This document shows positions 54,672 through 64,000 of a stretch of 64,000 bases of DNA, in pieces. The stretch comes from Sanguinoderma infundibulare (Eukaryota > Basidiomycota > Agaricomycetes > Polyporales > Polyporaceae). The stretch spans positions 682,001 to 746,000 of the forward strand of contig JAVLRN010000007.1 of the NCBI GenBank assembly GCA_032821775.1, written 5' to 3'. Position 1 is the first letter of the stretch. Each line of letters opens with the position of its first letter. The notes under the pieces were generated by a model. That model was given only the letters and a program-made list of their open reading frames with translations, did no database searches and had not been told where the DNA came from. A program made the position numbers and the translations under genes.

Positions 54672-56232
54672 TCAATTCGGGGGACCAGGAGGCGTTGGTT
54701 CCCAGTCGGAAAGTTGGGAGACGGAGGACGACACTGGGGAACCCGGAGGCGTCGGCTCCCAGTCGGAAGGCAGCGAGACGGTGGACGACACTGGTGAGAA
54801 ATCGAGGGGCAGAATTTGCTGTGATGACGAAGGGGGGATGTAGTAGTCGGGGTGCTGGTCGATGACGTGCTGCTCGCGATGGAACAGGCTCGCGTGCTTC
54901 TTCAACCAACGCCAATTCCTGATCTCGAACGGGCACTTGAAGGCGTCCCCGTCGGCGTCTATGAGGTGCAAGGGACACGCGTATGGGTGTCCACGCCGGT
55001 CTGCGTTGATGCTGCGTGTGTTTTATGAGTCAGCATGGGTTTTTCTGGATTCCGAAGGCCGTGAAGCTGAAGGCGGACGCACTGAAAATGGACAAAGTGG
55101 AGCACGACGTTGTAACATTGCCGGTGACGAAACACACAGCCTTCGCGTGCGCATCTGAACATACTATGTTGTCCAGGCCGATCAGCATCCGGAAGGGTGA
55201 CTGAGGATGTGATACTTACCGGGCTTCGTCATACTCGGCGTGCGTCAGCGTTCGGTCCGTTTGGTCGGTACCAGTCAAGTTGAAGCTGCTTCTGAAGGAA
55301 CGGTGGGAGATAACCGGAGTAATCTTGGCGCCTTGTGTGGATGACGCTGGAGAGGAAGGCGGCTTTTGCTCCGGTGAAGGAGAGGAAGCAGACTTCTGTT
55401 GCGAGGAAGGGGGAATGTAGCAGTTGCGGTACCGCTTGGTGACGGCTAAACGCCGGTCTCGTGTTCCTTTCCTGGGCTTCTGGCCTGCATGGCAGGCATT
55501 CTTGTGCCTCGTCAATGCAACCCGATCCTTTGTCTTGTACGCGCAGTTGGAAACCTTCCCCGAAGCGTCTGTAAGCGTGAAGCCGCACTCGAATGCCTCG
55601 TTCGTGCTACGCATAATTTGCGATTGAGCATGCATGTCATGCGCAAGGTGGCAAAGTTGTACTCACTGATCGCGGATGAAATGGCGTACGACATTGTTGC
55701 ACTGCAGGCTGCCGAAGTCGCAACCTTCGTGTTTGCATCTGAACATACTATGTTGTCCGGGCTGATCAGCATGTGTGGCGGCCCTGACTGAGAATAGAAA
55801 ACTGACCGCTCTTCCTTATTCTCAGCGTGCGTCGGCATGTGACGCTCCAAGTCATGTTTCCTTTTGAAGGGACGGTCGCAGGTGCCACATGCGAAACGGC
55901 CATCTTGAGCCTCCTTCTCTGTGTGCATCTGATCGCGGTGGCGGTCCAAGTTGCCTTCCTTTTTGAAGGAATGGTCGCGGGAATCGCATCTGGAGTCTGC
56001 ACTTTGCTTCTCAGCGCGCTTCTTGGTCAATTCAGAGCGCCCTCCGAAGGAACGCTGCTCAGCTTCCTTAGCGCGCGTCTTCTGGTGCATAGCCAAATCG
56101 CATGTCCTCCCGAGGGAACGCTGATTCACAGGGGTGTCTTGCTAACGAAATAACATCAGTTGGCATCATTCCGATCCGGATGGCGGGAGAGGAGCATACG
56201 TCTTTCGATGGTATACCCGCACTCGTAGGCAT
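54672..56232 (-). CDS. ZF7: two-module C2H2-type zinc-finger protein
   Basis: 418 residues, minus strand; exons 56232-56200, 56141-55807, 55747-55667, 55606-55220, 55163-55083 and 55011-54672, all joins in frame. MPTSAGIPSKD first exon; exon 2 has a degenerate first finger, then CDSRDHSF...DRHRDQMH and a full finger CGTC-x12-H-x3-H; the two 81-nt exons encode MFRCKHEGCDFGSLQ... and MFRCAREGCVFRHRQ...; exon 4 CGFTLTDASGKVSNCAYKTK; exon 6 HPYACPLHLIDADGDAFKCP and paired DWEPTPPGSP motifs at the end. Same exon plan and length as ZF2. A longer frame from ATG 56355 (MSRNHHPQFFQ) stays open but is out of phase with exon 2, and lies at the TATA box, so ATG 56232 is used. Tail-to-tail with CC6. Confidence 0.84.
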
Positions 56233-57130
56233 CGTCGCGATTGCGATGGCGTAAAAGCAGTGACTTCTTTCGCGAGGACAAGTGGTATTGAGGATCTAAC
56301 GAGAACTTGGCTGGGGTCTGTGTCTGGAAGAACTGGGGATGATGGTTTCGAGACATGGCGGCTCGGATTTATATCCAGAGGAACAACAGGTTTGCAGGGC
56401 GCTCATGCCTGCCACTCCAAAGTCAAACTGTAACACTTTACAGGACCGCCGGAGCGGAGTGGCCAACACACAGAGAGAACGGAATGGTCCAAGTGGAATG
56501 GAAGGGGATGAGGTTTGCATCTTCTGCGAACACAACGCGGGGATAAGACAAAGCAGAGGAGAAGGTGATGCTGAACTCGCCTGGATACGAATAACGCACA
56601 AGCAGGGTGACTGGCCAACATCAGTGGCACGGCAGCGTCGGAGTACTAGCGCCGATTTCTTCACAAATCACAGAAGGTTTGCAGTTCCAAGATGCATCGC
56701 ATTGACAATTATGAAGGGGTTGCATCAGTAGGAGTCGACATTGTATCAGACGGAAGCGAGAGCTCGTCAGCGCGGATGGCTTAGTAGGAAAGCATAGCGG
56801 TCGTATAGGACCAGCACAGTATATGCGGCGCATCGGGTTTGTCGGACGCCCTTGGAACTTGAAGGAGCACAAGGAAAGAAAGGCGAGAGGAGAGTCACTG
56901 AGAGTTGGAGGGGAGCAGGCCCACGTGGCAGAGTGGCACCGAAGAAGGCAACTCAGACGCCGGGGAACCATGACGACCCACCGACCCTCTTTGTCAACAC
57001 TCCCCGCCGTCGCTGCACACTTCGCCAAATCCAATCGGGAAGAGAAGCACGGCCGGTTGGATCATTCAAATACAACAGTTGTGCAAGACTAAAAGGATGC
57101 AGCAAGCGGAACGACACCATAACTTCAAGC
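56233..57130 (-). promoter_or_regulatory. ZF-family promoter, copy before ZF7
   Basis: TATA-like CGGATTTATATCC (56363-56375), GCATCTTCTGCGAACACAAC with GGGGATAAGACAAAGC after it (56517-56555) and GTGGCACCGAAGAAGG-type element (56932-56975). Confidence 0.6.
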
Positions 57131-57256
57131 AGACAGTTGTAAGTTAACGATCTGGGATAACGTGTACGGTGCGAAAGCTGATGAACGGTGCTGACAGCAA
57201 ATAACGATGCTTGCGATGAAATTGCAAATACGTACTAATGCGGTGAGTCTTCGGTA

Positions 57257-58427
57257 TTATGAGCCATTCGTGTCGTAAAGATCTCGCACAGAACGCAGCG
57301 CGTCTACCACGTAGCATAGGCCCGAAGTCTGAGCCTGTGGCGGGACAGGCGCGTTGTCAATATCAGAGCGCGAAAGGTCGTTAAGATGATGGTGATCTCC
57401 TTTATGCGTCATGGAGCCAAGATGTATCGGCGACGCGTGTGGCGGTTTAGGGGATGCGGTTGCGTCCATGAGCCCTTCGCTTTTGACGAACGGCTCGGAA
57501 ACTATGCCGCACTGGACACAGTTGCCGTGGAATGGGGTACTCGCGCCGGATTCCATACATTGAGGCATGTTGGAAGGGTTTAACCTCAGGTAGGGGAATG
57601 TCGGGGTACTCAGTTGGTTTGGGCATAATGCGCGTCCCAGAGGAATCCCTCTTGGCAGGGGATTCGCGTTGAATAGGCCCCTCACGGTTGTCAGCGAGAT
57701 CGCGTTTGATTGAGGGCTCGCGCTTGATCGACGGCTTGCGCATGAAGTACGGCTCAAGCTTGATTCCGTGCGTCGCCGTTAGTTCGCTCTGCTCGCGCTT
57801 GAAGGACGAGCCGCACAGCTCACGCATGACGCATCGCTCCCACTTGACAGAAGGATCGCGCTTGATGCTAGGTTCGCGTCTCACGGAAGGCTCGCGCTCC
57901 ACGGAGCACTCGCGCTTGGAGTACCCCACGGGACGTTCATTTTTGGCGGATGTTTTTCAGGGCTTGTGCCTGGCGTGCGGCTCATTGAGGTTTTCCGGTG
58001 CCTCATCGTCGACTGTCATCTGACTGTGAGCGAGAGGGGGCCGCAGATACTTGGCGTAGTCCTTGACCGATCATGATGCTGATCGCGAGGGCTGCTCGAT
58101 CGTGTCGCTCCTCGAGTCGTGTCCGCGGACAGCGGACTTGTGCTTTGACAAGCTGGGCGAGCAGCTGAACTTCTCGTTGCACCAGGGGCAATGGAAGCGT
58201 TGATCGTCCCTGAAGCTACGACAATAAAGCCGTTGCATGAGTAGTATGTGCGGCAGGATCCAAAGCACGAAGACAGGATGCGTACTGTGTGCGGGATATA
58301 TGTTGCAGAACGTTGTGCAGCGAAGAGGCCTAGCTCCAAAAGCACATCCTGCATTTCCACTTTCTACGAGTAGGGTGAAGCGGTGGGTCACCTTGCTATG
58401 CCTGTTGGACTCACCCTTCGAGGACAT
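57257..58427 (-). CDS. K: C2H2-like protein with KREPS repeats
   Basis: Minus-strand gene of uncertain structure. An exon at about 58215-58075 reads RDDQRFHCPWCNEKFSC...H KSAVRGH, a single C2H2 finger (C-x2-C-x12-H-x6-H). Downstream, 57910-57640 encodes repeated SIKREPSIKRD / SVEREPSVRRE units, basic-acidic repeats interrupted by a CGSSFKREQ stretch. The last part (57560-57257) reads CVQCGIVSEPFVKSEGLMDA ... VVDALRSVRDLYDTNGS but lies in a different frame from the repeats, so an intron or frame change near 57600 is needed; I could not find a clean splice. Possible start MSSKGESNRHSK (58427). Its tail recurs, decayed, upstream of ZF2 and ZF6. No function assigned. Confidence 0.45.
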
Positions 58428-59450
58428 CTTGTATGAGACAATACCTTGCGGGTTGGAGGATGTTTTGGCGGAAATGGATGGGGGTCACTGGGTCAACAGT
58501 GGGCCACCTTCCTGTGAAGACAATGTGAAGGTGTCTGCAGTCAGAAAAACCGTATGAATACGCAATCTTACGTTCACCAGAAGTTTCCTGATGGCGTTAT
58601 GCATCGCTTTCAGCACGCGTATGTAAAGCTCCGGACTTGCTGTGGACAAACTTCGGGACTCGGAATACCGGCCTTGTATGTCATTCAACGCCATCCCTCC
58701 CCAGCTTCCATCTCGGTATGAGATGCCCGTTGATTTTGTATTGAAGCGCTTTTCCGTACGATGATCATGAGTCATGAAGGGTATGAAGGAACTGCGGCGT
58801 GCTCGGCCCTCCTGGCTGGCAGCGCGCGGGCGGTGCTGTGCAACGTGGAGAAATATACTAGCGCATCATCAGTTGAACGGGCATTGTCCTCCGCCCCCAC
58901 GTATTGAACTGACTGTTCGATGTTCTGCAATCTATGGTGCAGGTACACCTCGTCGTTTGTATATATATTGCATAACATATAGCTCACGTATCCTCAGAAA
59001 TGCGTCAAGGCGGAGTCGATCGATATCCGTTTCGTCATTGGTCTTTTCAGGATGAACTGGCTGTCCTGGCACAGTAAGCAGCCCACCTCAGCTCTCTTGC
59101 AGTGCATAACTAGACACCGACATTTTTTGTGGTGATAGGAAATGTGATCTCACTCATTCGGCCCTGAAATCAAGACCGCCGTCCAAGCTGACATATTGCA
59201 TCGATCCTAGTTAACGATGATCTCGCGCAGCCCGAGGTCGTCTCATTATTACACTGCCATCCATGGTGCGAATCACACGAAGGCACACACGAGGACTGTA
59301 GTCTGCGTCATGCAAGCCTTTTTTAATTGGCGCCGTGAGCCGACATTAAAAGGGGCAAGTCGAGTGCTTCGAGGACGGCACCACCACCCGACTGCCACCC
59401 TCGTCAGCTCCATTTGAAGCCGCCTAGTTTAACCTTCCATCTTTTTCAAA
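58428..59450. other. Intergenic, no gene seen
   Basis: Possible upstream exons of K on the minus strand (58485-58775, 96 codons) are unproven. The remainder up to 59450 shows nothing but a promoter-like approach to the next gene (CCTTCCATCTTTTTC just before the ATG). Confidence 0.4.
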
Positions 59451-60391
59451 ATGCATCTCCTCAGCTGCGTCTTCGCTGCCCTGGTCGCTGCAGGCGGTAA
59501 GTGCACATTAGGGTATACGAATCTTGGTGTGGACCCTTCTGACGCCTTGTTGTTCCAGCAAACGCTGCTGCCGTCGACAAGAGGGACGGCGTGACATTCA
59601 CTATTGAAGCTTCCGGTACAGTCACTGCGACTCCCCTCTCCTCAACGGTAGAGGCGTCCAGTGCAATCACACCCGTTTTCCTTCCTTCGACGGCCGAATT
59701 TTCTAGTGCTGTGACTACTTTCATCTCCTCGTCGGTCGAGGCGTCGAGCTCCATCACCACTATTCTCCCGTCGACGGTCATATCCACTGCACTCCCGAAG
59801 ATCCGCTCGACTACTGTCCAGATCTCGAGCGCGGTTACCACGATCACCCCATCCACCACCATCGACGTTTCCACCGCCGCCGCCTCCACCGTTTTGGCTT
59901 CGACTGTCGAGGTATCCAGTGCCCGCCCGGACACGACCACGGTCTCGGCATTCCAGACGAGCACTGCGACTGGGCTCGAGTGCTCTTGTGCATACCCCAG
60001 CCAGGTCACCACCGTCACGGTCACCGTCGGCCACCCCAGTTCCGTCTTTACAACCGTGACAGGCGATCATGTCAGCACCCACATTTCGAGTGCCAGGCCA
60101 AGCATCGTGACCTCGGTGATTGGTACGCCCGCCGTCCCAACCGTCCCGAGCTCTGGTGCCGTAACCATCACGTTCCCCGGTGCATCCGCGTCCGAGGCTG
60201 CCACCGGCGCGGCACCGACTACCTCCACCTTCGAGGTCGCTTTCCCCACCACTTCCACCACTGACGAAGCGAGTGGCGCAGTGATCATTGCCTCGGTGTC
60301 AAATGCTGCCACCGGAGCGGCCCCCACTCTCTCTACCTCCAAGGCTGCGACGGCCGTGCGCCCAACCTCATCTACCACTATCGTTCTCTGA
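59451..60391 (+). CDS. Ser/Thr-rich secreted, Kex2-processed protein
   Basis: 292 residues; exons 59451-59496 and 59559-60391, intron 62 bp. Signal peptide MHLLSCVFAALVAAGANAAA, followed directly by VDKR, a Kex2-type dibasic site, so the mature chain begins DGVTFTIEA. The rest is Ser/Thr/Val/Ala-rich with degenerate repeats of about 16-20 residues (STVEASSAITPVFLPSTAE, SSSVEASSSITTILPSTVI) and later GAAPT.ST..A repeats, with only two cysteines (ECSCAY). This is typical of heavily O-glycosylated cell-wall or surface proteins. The end (SSTTIVL) is not a clear GPI signal, so release to the medium or wall is more likely than a membrane anchor. Confidence 0.82.
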
Positions 60392-63300
60392 GGCGAAGTA
60401 TTCTCGTCTCCATCCATATAGCGAAGGAAGTCGCTGGGATTCGGAGCATAGCGTGCGGGAATTTGGACTATATTTCGTGTTCTCATCGTGATATGGACTA
60501 CTTATGACTTACTACGTTTTGTCTTCCATTGTGCTCAGTCCCGGATTTGGAGATGTCCGATCCGTTCGTTCGTTCACTTAGTCAATGTGGACTTGGCCGC
60601 GTTACTAAAGGAGAGGAGGCACGCACGAGGTTCAGAGTCTTGCAAAACTTCTCCCTCGCCGAGGCTAGTACACGTACGCAGAGATTTCCCTCTCCCTTTC
60701 CCTTTCGTCCCAGGAGTTGGGAAGCTCTAAGTCTACCACGGTCCTCGCCATCTCGTATGTATAGCACCCCTAGTCCACGTCCATTGAGTCTGCGGTCTTT
60801 TTCGCGGCAGCGAAGGAGCTCGATAGTCTACGGGTCGCGTGCGTGGCACCTTCGTGTCCCATAGAGCTGCCCTCGCAGCCATGAAGAGTGTATCGACGAC
60901 GGTCCCACATTCGGAGAGGATGACCGCGTCAAGGTTGCGCAACCACAATTTTCGTCCAGATGGTGAGATTCGACGGGTGAAGAGAGGGCTGCGCGAATTT
61001 TTGGTGAAGGATGACAGTGAGGTCATGCTGGAGCTCGTTCAACACGTTGGAGGACAGATGGGGATATGCAGATGGCGAGCTGCCTTTCGAATATTGAACC
61101 CTCGGAGTGCAAAGATGGCAGGGGATCACATACCGTGTAACTGGACAAATCACTCTGCCGCATCCACGCCGTCAGCAGATTCGACGTCCTCGACCTCGAG
61201 CTTGACGGCGACCAAGACCTCCGTTCTTCCTCCTCCCTCGCGAAGCGCCTTGGAGCCTCTCGCTCCCATTCGCCAGAGGTGCTACGCCTGTCTGGAGCAA
61301 GACTGTCCGGATGACTTGGAGATTAGAGCTGCTGCCATAATGCCGACGAAAGGGAGATGAAAAATAGTCGAAGCTGCAGCTCAAGGAACCAGGATGGGAA
61401 AAGCGTCGCGGACGTGTCGACACTGTGCAGGTACTGGCACTCACAAGCGTGCGCAAGTATGTATGGCGCGTGTGCATTATCTGGACCCAACCTCGAGCAA
61501 CTGCATCAACGTGACAATCCAGGCTCGTTTGAGAAGGTCAAGTTTCATGCACGCCGGGTCGGAAGTCGCCAAGGCACGATCCGGACGGCCCGTATGGTCC
61601 ACCGGCGCACTGCGGACCAATAGCCTTCGACCACAGGCGCCTGCAGGTCGCTTTCCGCAGCCGCGGCCGCAGCCTCAACCTGATCGCAACAGTATTTCTT
61701 TTTCTCTGCTCCCACTCACTGATTTGGAGGATAGGCAAGTGGGCATCCGCAAGTTCCATACACGCTCTGCAAATGCTCTCGCAAGTCGATCAAGAATGAC
61801 AGCTCAGGTTTCAAAAGCTACACTCGTCTGCCAACTGCCACGGTGGGTATTAATATTGTTTCCCTTGCTGGTCACATCGTCTGCTGACCATGATCTTGTA
61901 CGATATATCAGTCGGACGTTTGCCTTTCTTGGGGCCATTTGTGGCGTCACTATGCCACTTGGCCAATCTTACTCGAGGTATGTACAGTAGTCAGGTCGTA
62001 TAGGCGTCCCCAAATATCTCATTCCCACGTACAGGCTTGCCGACTCGACGCGACCTCGTACTCGTCGTACTTGCCTTGCAAAGATGAAGCCCACCGTGAG
62101 TCTGTCTCAATCTTGGTTATACTGTGCCCGGGTCTGTGGACCTGTAACGATGCCGCTTGCCGCAAGAGCGTTTTCAACGACCTACAACTTAGTCAGTCAG
62201 CGTACGGAGAAATCTATGACTTATCACCCGTGTCGTCGATCTCGCCGCCGCCAGACGCACAGATGTTTCGAGAGGTCCCTCACCGGAGGGTCCTCTGGTA
62301 TAATCCCACTGAGTATGGGTTAGGGTCGAGATCGAGGAGACGTGACCAAAACCCTTACCCGTACCCAAGGCGGAGGCGGGTATCCGTGTGTCCTTCCCTA
62401 ACACTGCACGGCGCAGAGAAGGGCTTGGCATTGTATAGAACCACACTTGTCATGCGGACGCGGGATGAAAGGAGGCGGAAGCACGTGTACACCTCCCTAG
62501 TGGCGGCCGAGCATTTTTGAGCTCATCGTTTCGCCATGCTTGAATCAGAAAGAAGAGAATACTGAAAGGTAGCTGGTGCGGGCGAGGTGAAATGGGGTTG
62601 TGGAGGGCTTGTGCCCTATTGAAGGGTTTCGCCTTCCGGACTAGCCACCAGAAGTTTAATCGCTGCCACGACCGCGGTCGCCGTGATGTCGATGCTGGTC
62701 GTTACACCTGCCTCATGCTCTCGTCGCTGAAAATGGGGGCTCGGGTATGGCCAAGTTAAACTCGCATCCGTTGAAATATACCGGAACCCCCCTCGATGGG
62801 GTCAATGGTCCATGAATCGTCTGCTTGCCACGGCCACAGAGGAGTTGGGACCTATGTTTTTCTGTCGGCTCAAATTCGGGGGCCACGGACACGTACAGCG
62901 CAAGCTATAGCATGCACTCCGACGTACCCATTGGAAGAAGGCGAAGTTCCTTTGCTTCCTTCCCTGCTACTTCGCATGCTATTCCCATTCGTAAGGTCCT
63001 TGGGATATCAAAACACAAAGCGGTGGAAGCCGTGCCTCAGCCGCGGGATACCGGTACCTGTGCCCGACCAAATTCATAACCGTCGGCCACAGGTACGTAC
63101 TCTGCGTGTAACGGCGCAGCATCGGTATGGTCAAAGTGGTCATGGGTATCCCCGTGTCCATTCCTATGTTTGAGTGCACACGAACGATGCTCACCGCCGT
63201 TATAGAATGCACCCCTGCCGACGCGGAACGTTCTGGAACGAAGAACCTAGGACGTCCAGGCTGCTCGGCCAGCAACCCTTTGGAAACCGGAGCACATGAA

Positions 63301-64000
63301 GGGCAAGAGTGACGGCAAAATCGATGCCGATTCTCGTCAAAGCTTTACGCAATGTTGGATTGACTACACACCTGCAGGTGAATTCTAGGGCACTCTTCGA
63401 AATTTCGTGTGCGCGACCTGCGCACGAGAAATGTGCTGACGATGACGTCTTTCTAGTAAGTGGCCACGTTGCTTCAAGGTTCCAAGGGTGTCGTGCCGCC
63501 TTCACGGCATTCGGCACGGCACCGACGGTGACGAATCATTGTTCCAGCATCTCAGTGACAAGCAAGACTCCGTGCCAAGTGGACCTCAATGTGGTGTTTA
63601 TTAAACTTAGTTTGGCACTCGACCTCCAATTCAACGTCCTGTGCCGCATTCACACGAACGCGCAACTTTCGGCTTGTCTCCGCGGAGTCCTTTCTGGCCG
63701 AACGGCAGACCAAGAAGCGGAACACGGCCCGTCAACGGCTGTGCGCTCATCCTGAGGGAGGATCCCAGTTACGAAGACCACTGGTCGGTTCACGACAGTT
63801 CTGCTTTGTGGGTCCTGTAAAGCCTGAAATTGTACGGTTGTGCAGTTCAAAGCACGGTGGCGTACGTAGCCGGCCCTGCAGCCCTGTTGGAAGCAAGGCA
63901 AGTCGAGGCACATCGTGTGCGCTCCCTGGAGGATGGCGGGAAGGTGGCAATCTTATGTAGGGTTATGTCGACGCCATACGTTGATATGGAGATGGAGACG
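60392..64000. other. No supported gene; two unknown open frames
   Basis: Plus-strand frames 60881-61360 (160 codons; it ends RQRCYACLEQDCPDDLEIR) and about 61394-61990 (198 codons; it begins MGKASRTCRHCAGTGTHKRA) contain Cys pairs but no family I recognise; no splice model links them. The last 2 kb shows nothing. Confidence 0.35.

Noticed and set aside
62322..62332. GGGTTAGGGT, telomere-like
   Set aside because: Single occurrence, no tandem array.

Overview
This 64-kb window comes from a basidiomycete fungus, most likely an Agaricomycete (mushroom or polypore relative). The evidence is the many short GT-AG introns (about 50-75 bp, often with a CTNAC/CTGAC branch site), CT-rich promoters, a DUF6533-type membrane protein, a fungal type-B carboxylesterase with about 12 introns, a Kex2-processed Ser/Thr-rich secreted protein and an AIF-like oxidoreductase. 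All exon joins given here were made by eye from reading frames, splice sites and paralogue comparison.

Ordinary single genes are interspersed: an AIF/AMID-like oxidoreductase (left edge, partial), a DUF6533 protein (15.1-16.7 kb), a secreted carboxylesterase (19.3-21.7 kb, minus), a YKT6-like SNARE with a broken frame (30.2-30.9 kb), a small secreted protein with a ricin-B-like repeat (35.3-35.9 kb, minus), succinate-semialdehyde dehydrogenase (43.7-46.0 kb, minus) and a Ser/Thr-rich secreted protein (59.5-60.4 kb).

Most of the rest is an expanded array of two unfamiliar gene families. Family CC encodes proteins with an N-terminal membrane hairpin followed by a long coiled coil. There are six copies: CC1 at 4.8 kb, CC2 at 9.0, CC3 at 17.3 (in-frame stop), CC4 at 23.6 minus, CC5 at 29.3 minus and CC6 at 52.5. 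Family ZF encodes C2H2-like zinc-finger proteins whose fingers are split by a recurrent 81-nt exon. There are seven copies with readable frames: ZF1 at 12.2 minus, ZF2 at 25.6, ZF3 at 33.8 minus, ZF4 at 38.8 minus, ZF5 at 41.4 minus, ZF6 at 50.7 minus and ZF7 at 56.2 minus. There are also 3' and promoter fragments of an eighth. CC and ZF genes recur as tail-to-tail pairs (CC2/ZF1, CC5/ZF2, CC6/ZF7) and head-to-head pairs (CC4/ZF2, CC6/ZF6), each with its own conserved flanking blocks. A third gene type (K, 57.3-58.4 kb) lies upstream of ZF7, and decayed K tails lie upstream of ZF2 and ZF6. The ancestral repeat unit was therefore probably K-ZF-CC.

A 2.46-kb foldback element (47.3-49.8 kb), with two near-identical 1026-bp inverted arms and an 8-bp target duplication, has inserted into the last exon of ZF6. 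The SSADH gene lies between a ZF 3' fragment and an orphan ZF promoter, as if it had replaced a ZF body. Two decayed XPA-C-like genes flank CC1. I can assign no function to the ZF/CC array. The sequence shows a DNA- or RNA-binding-type family repeatedly linked to a membrane-anchored coiled-coil family, with copies at every stage from intact to fragmentary.
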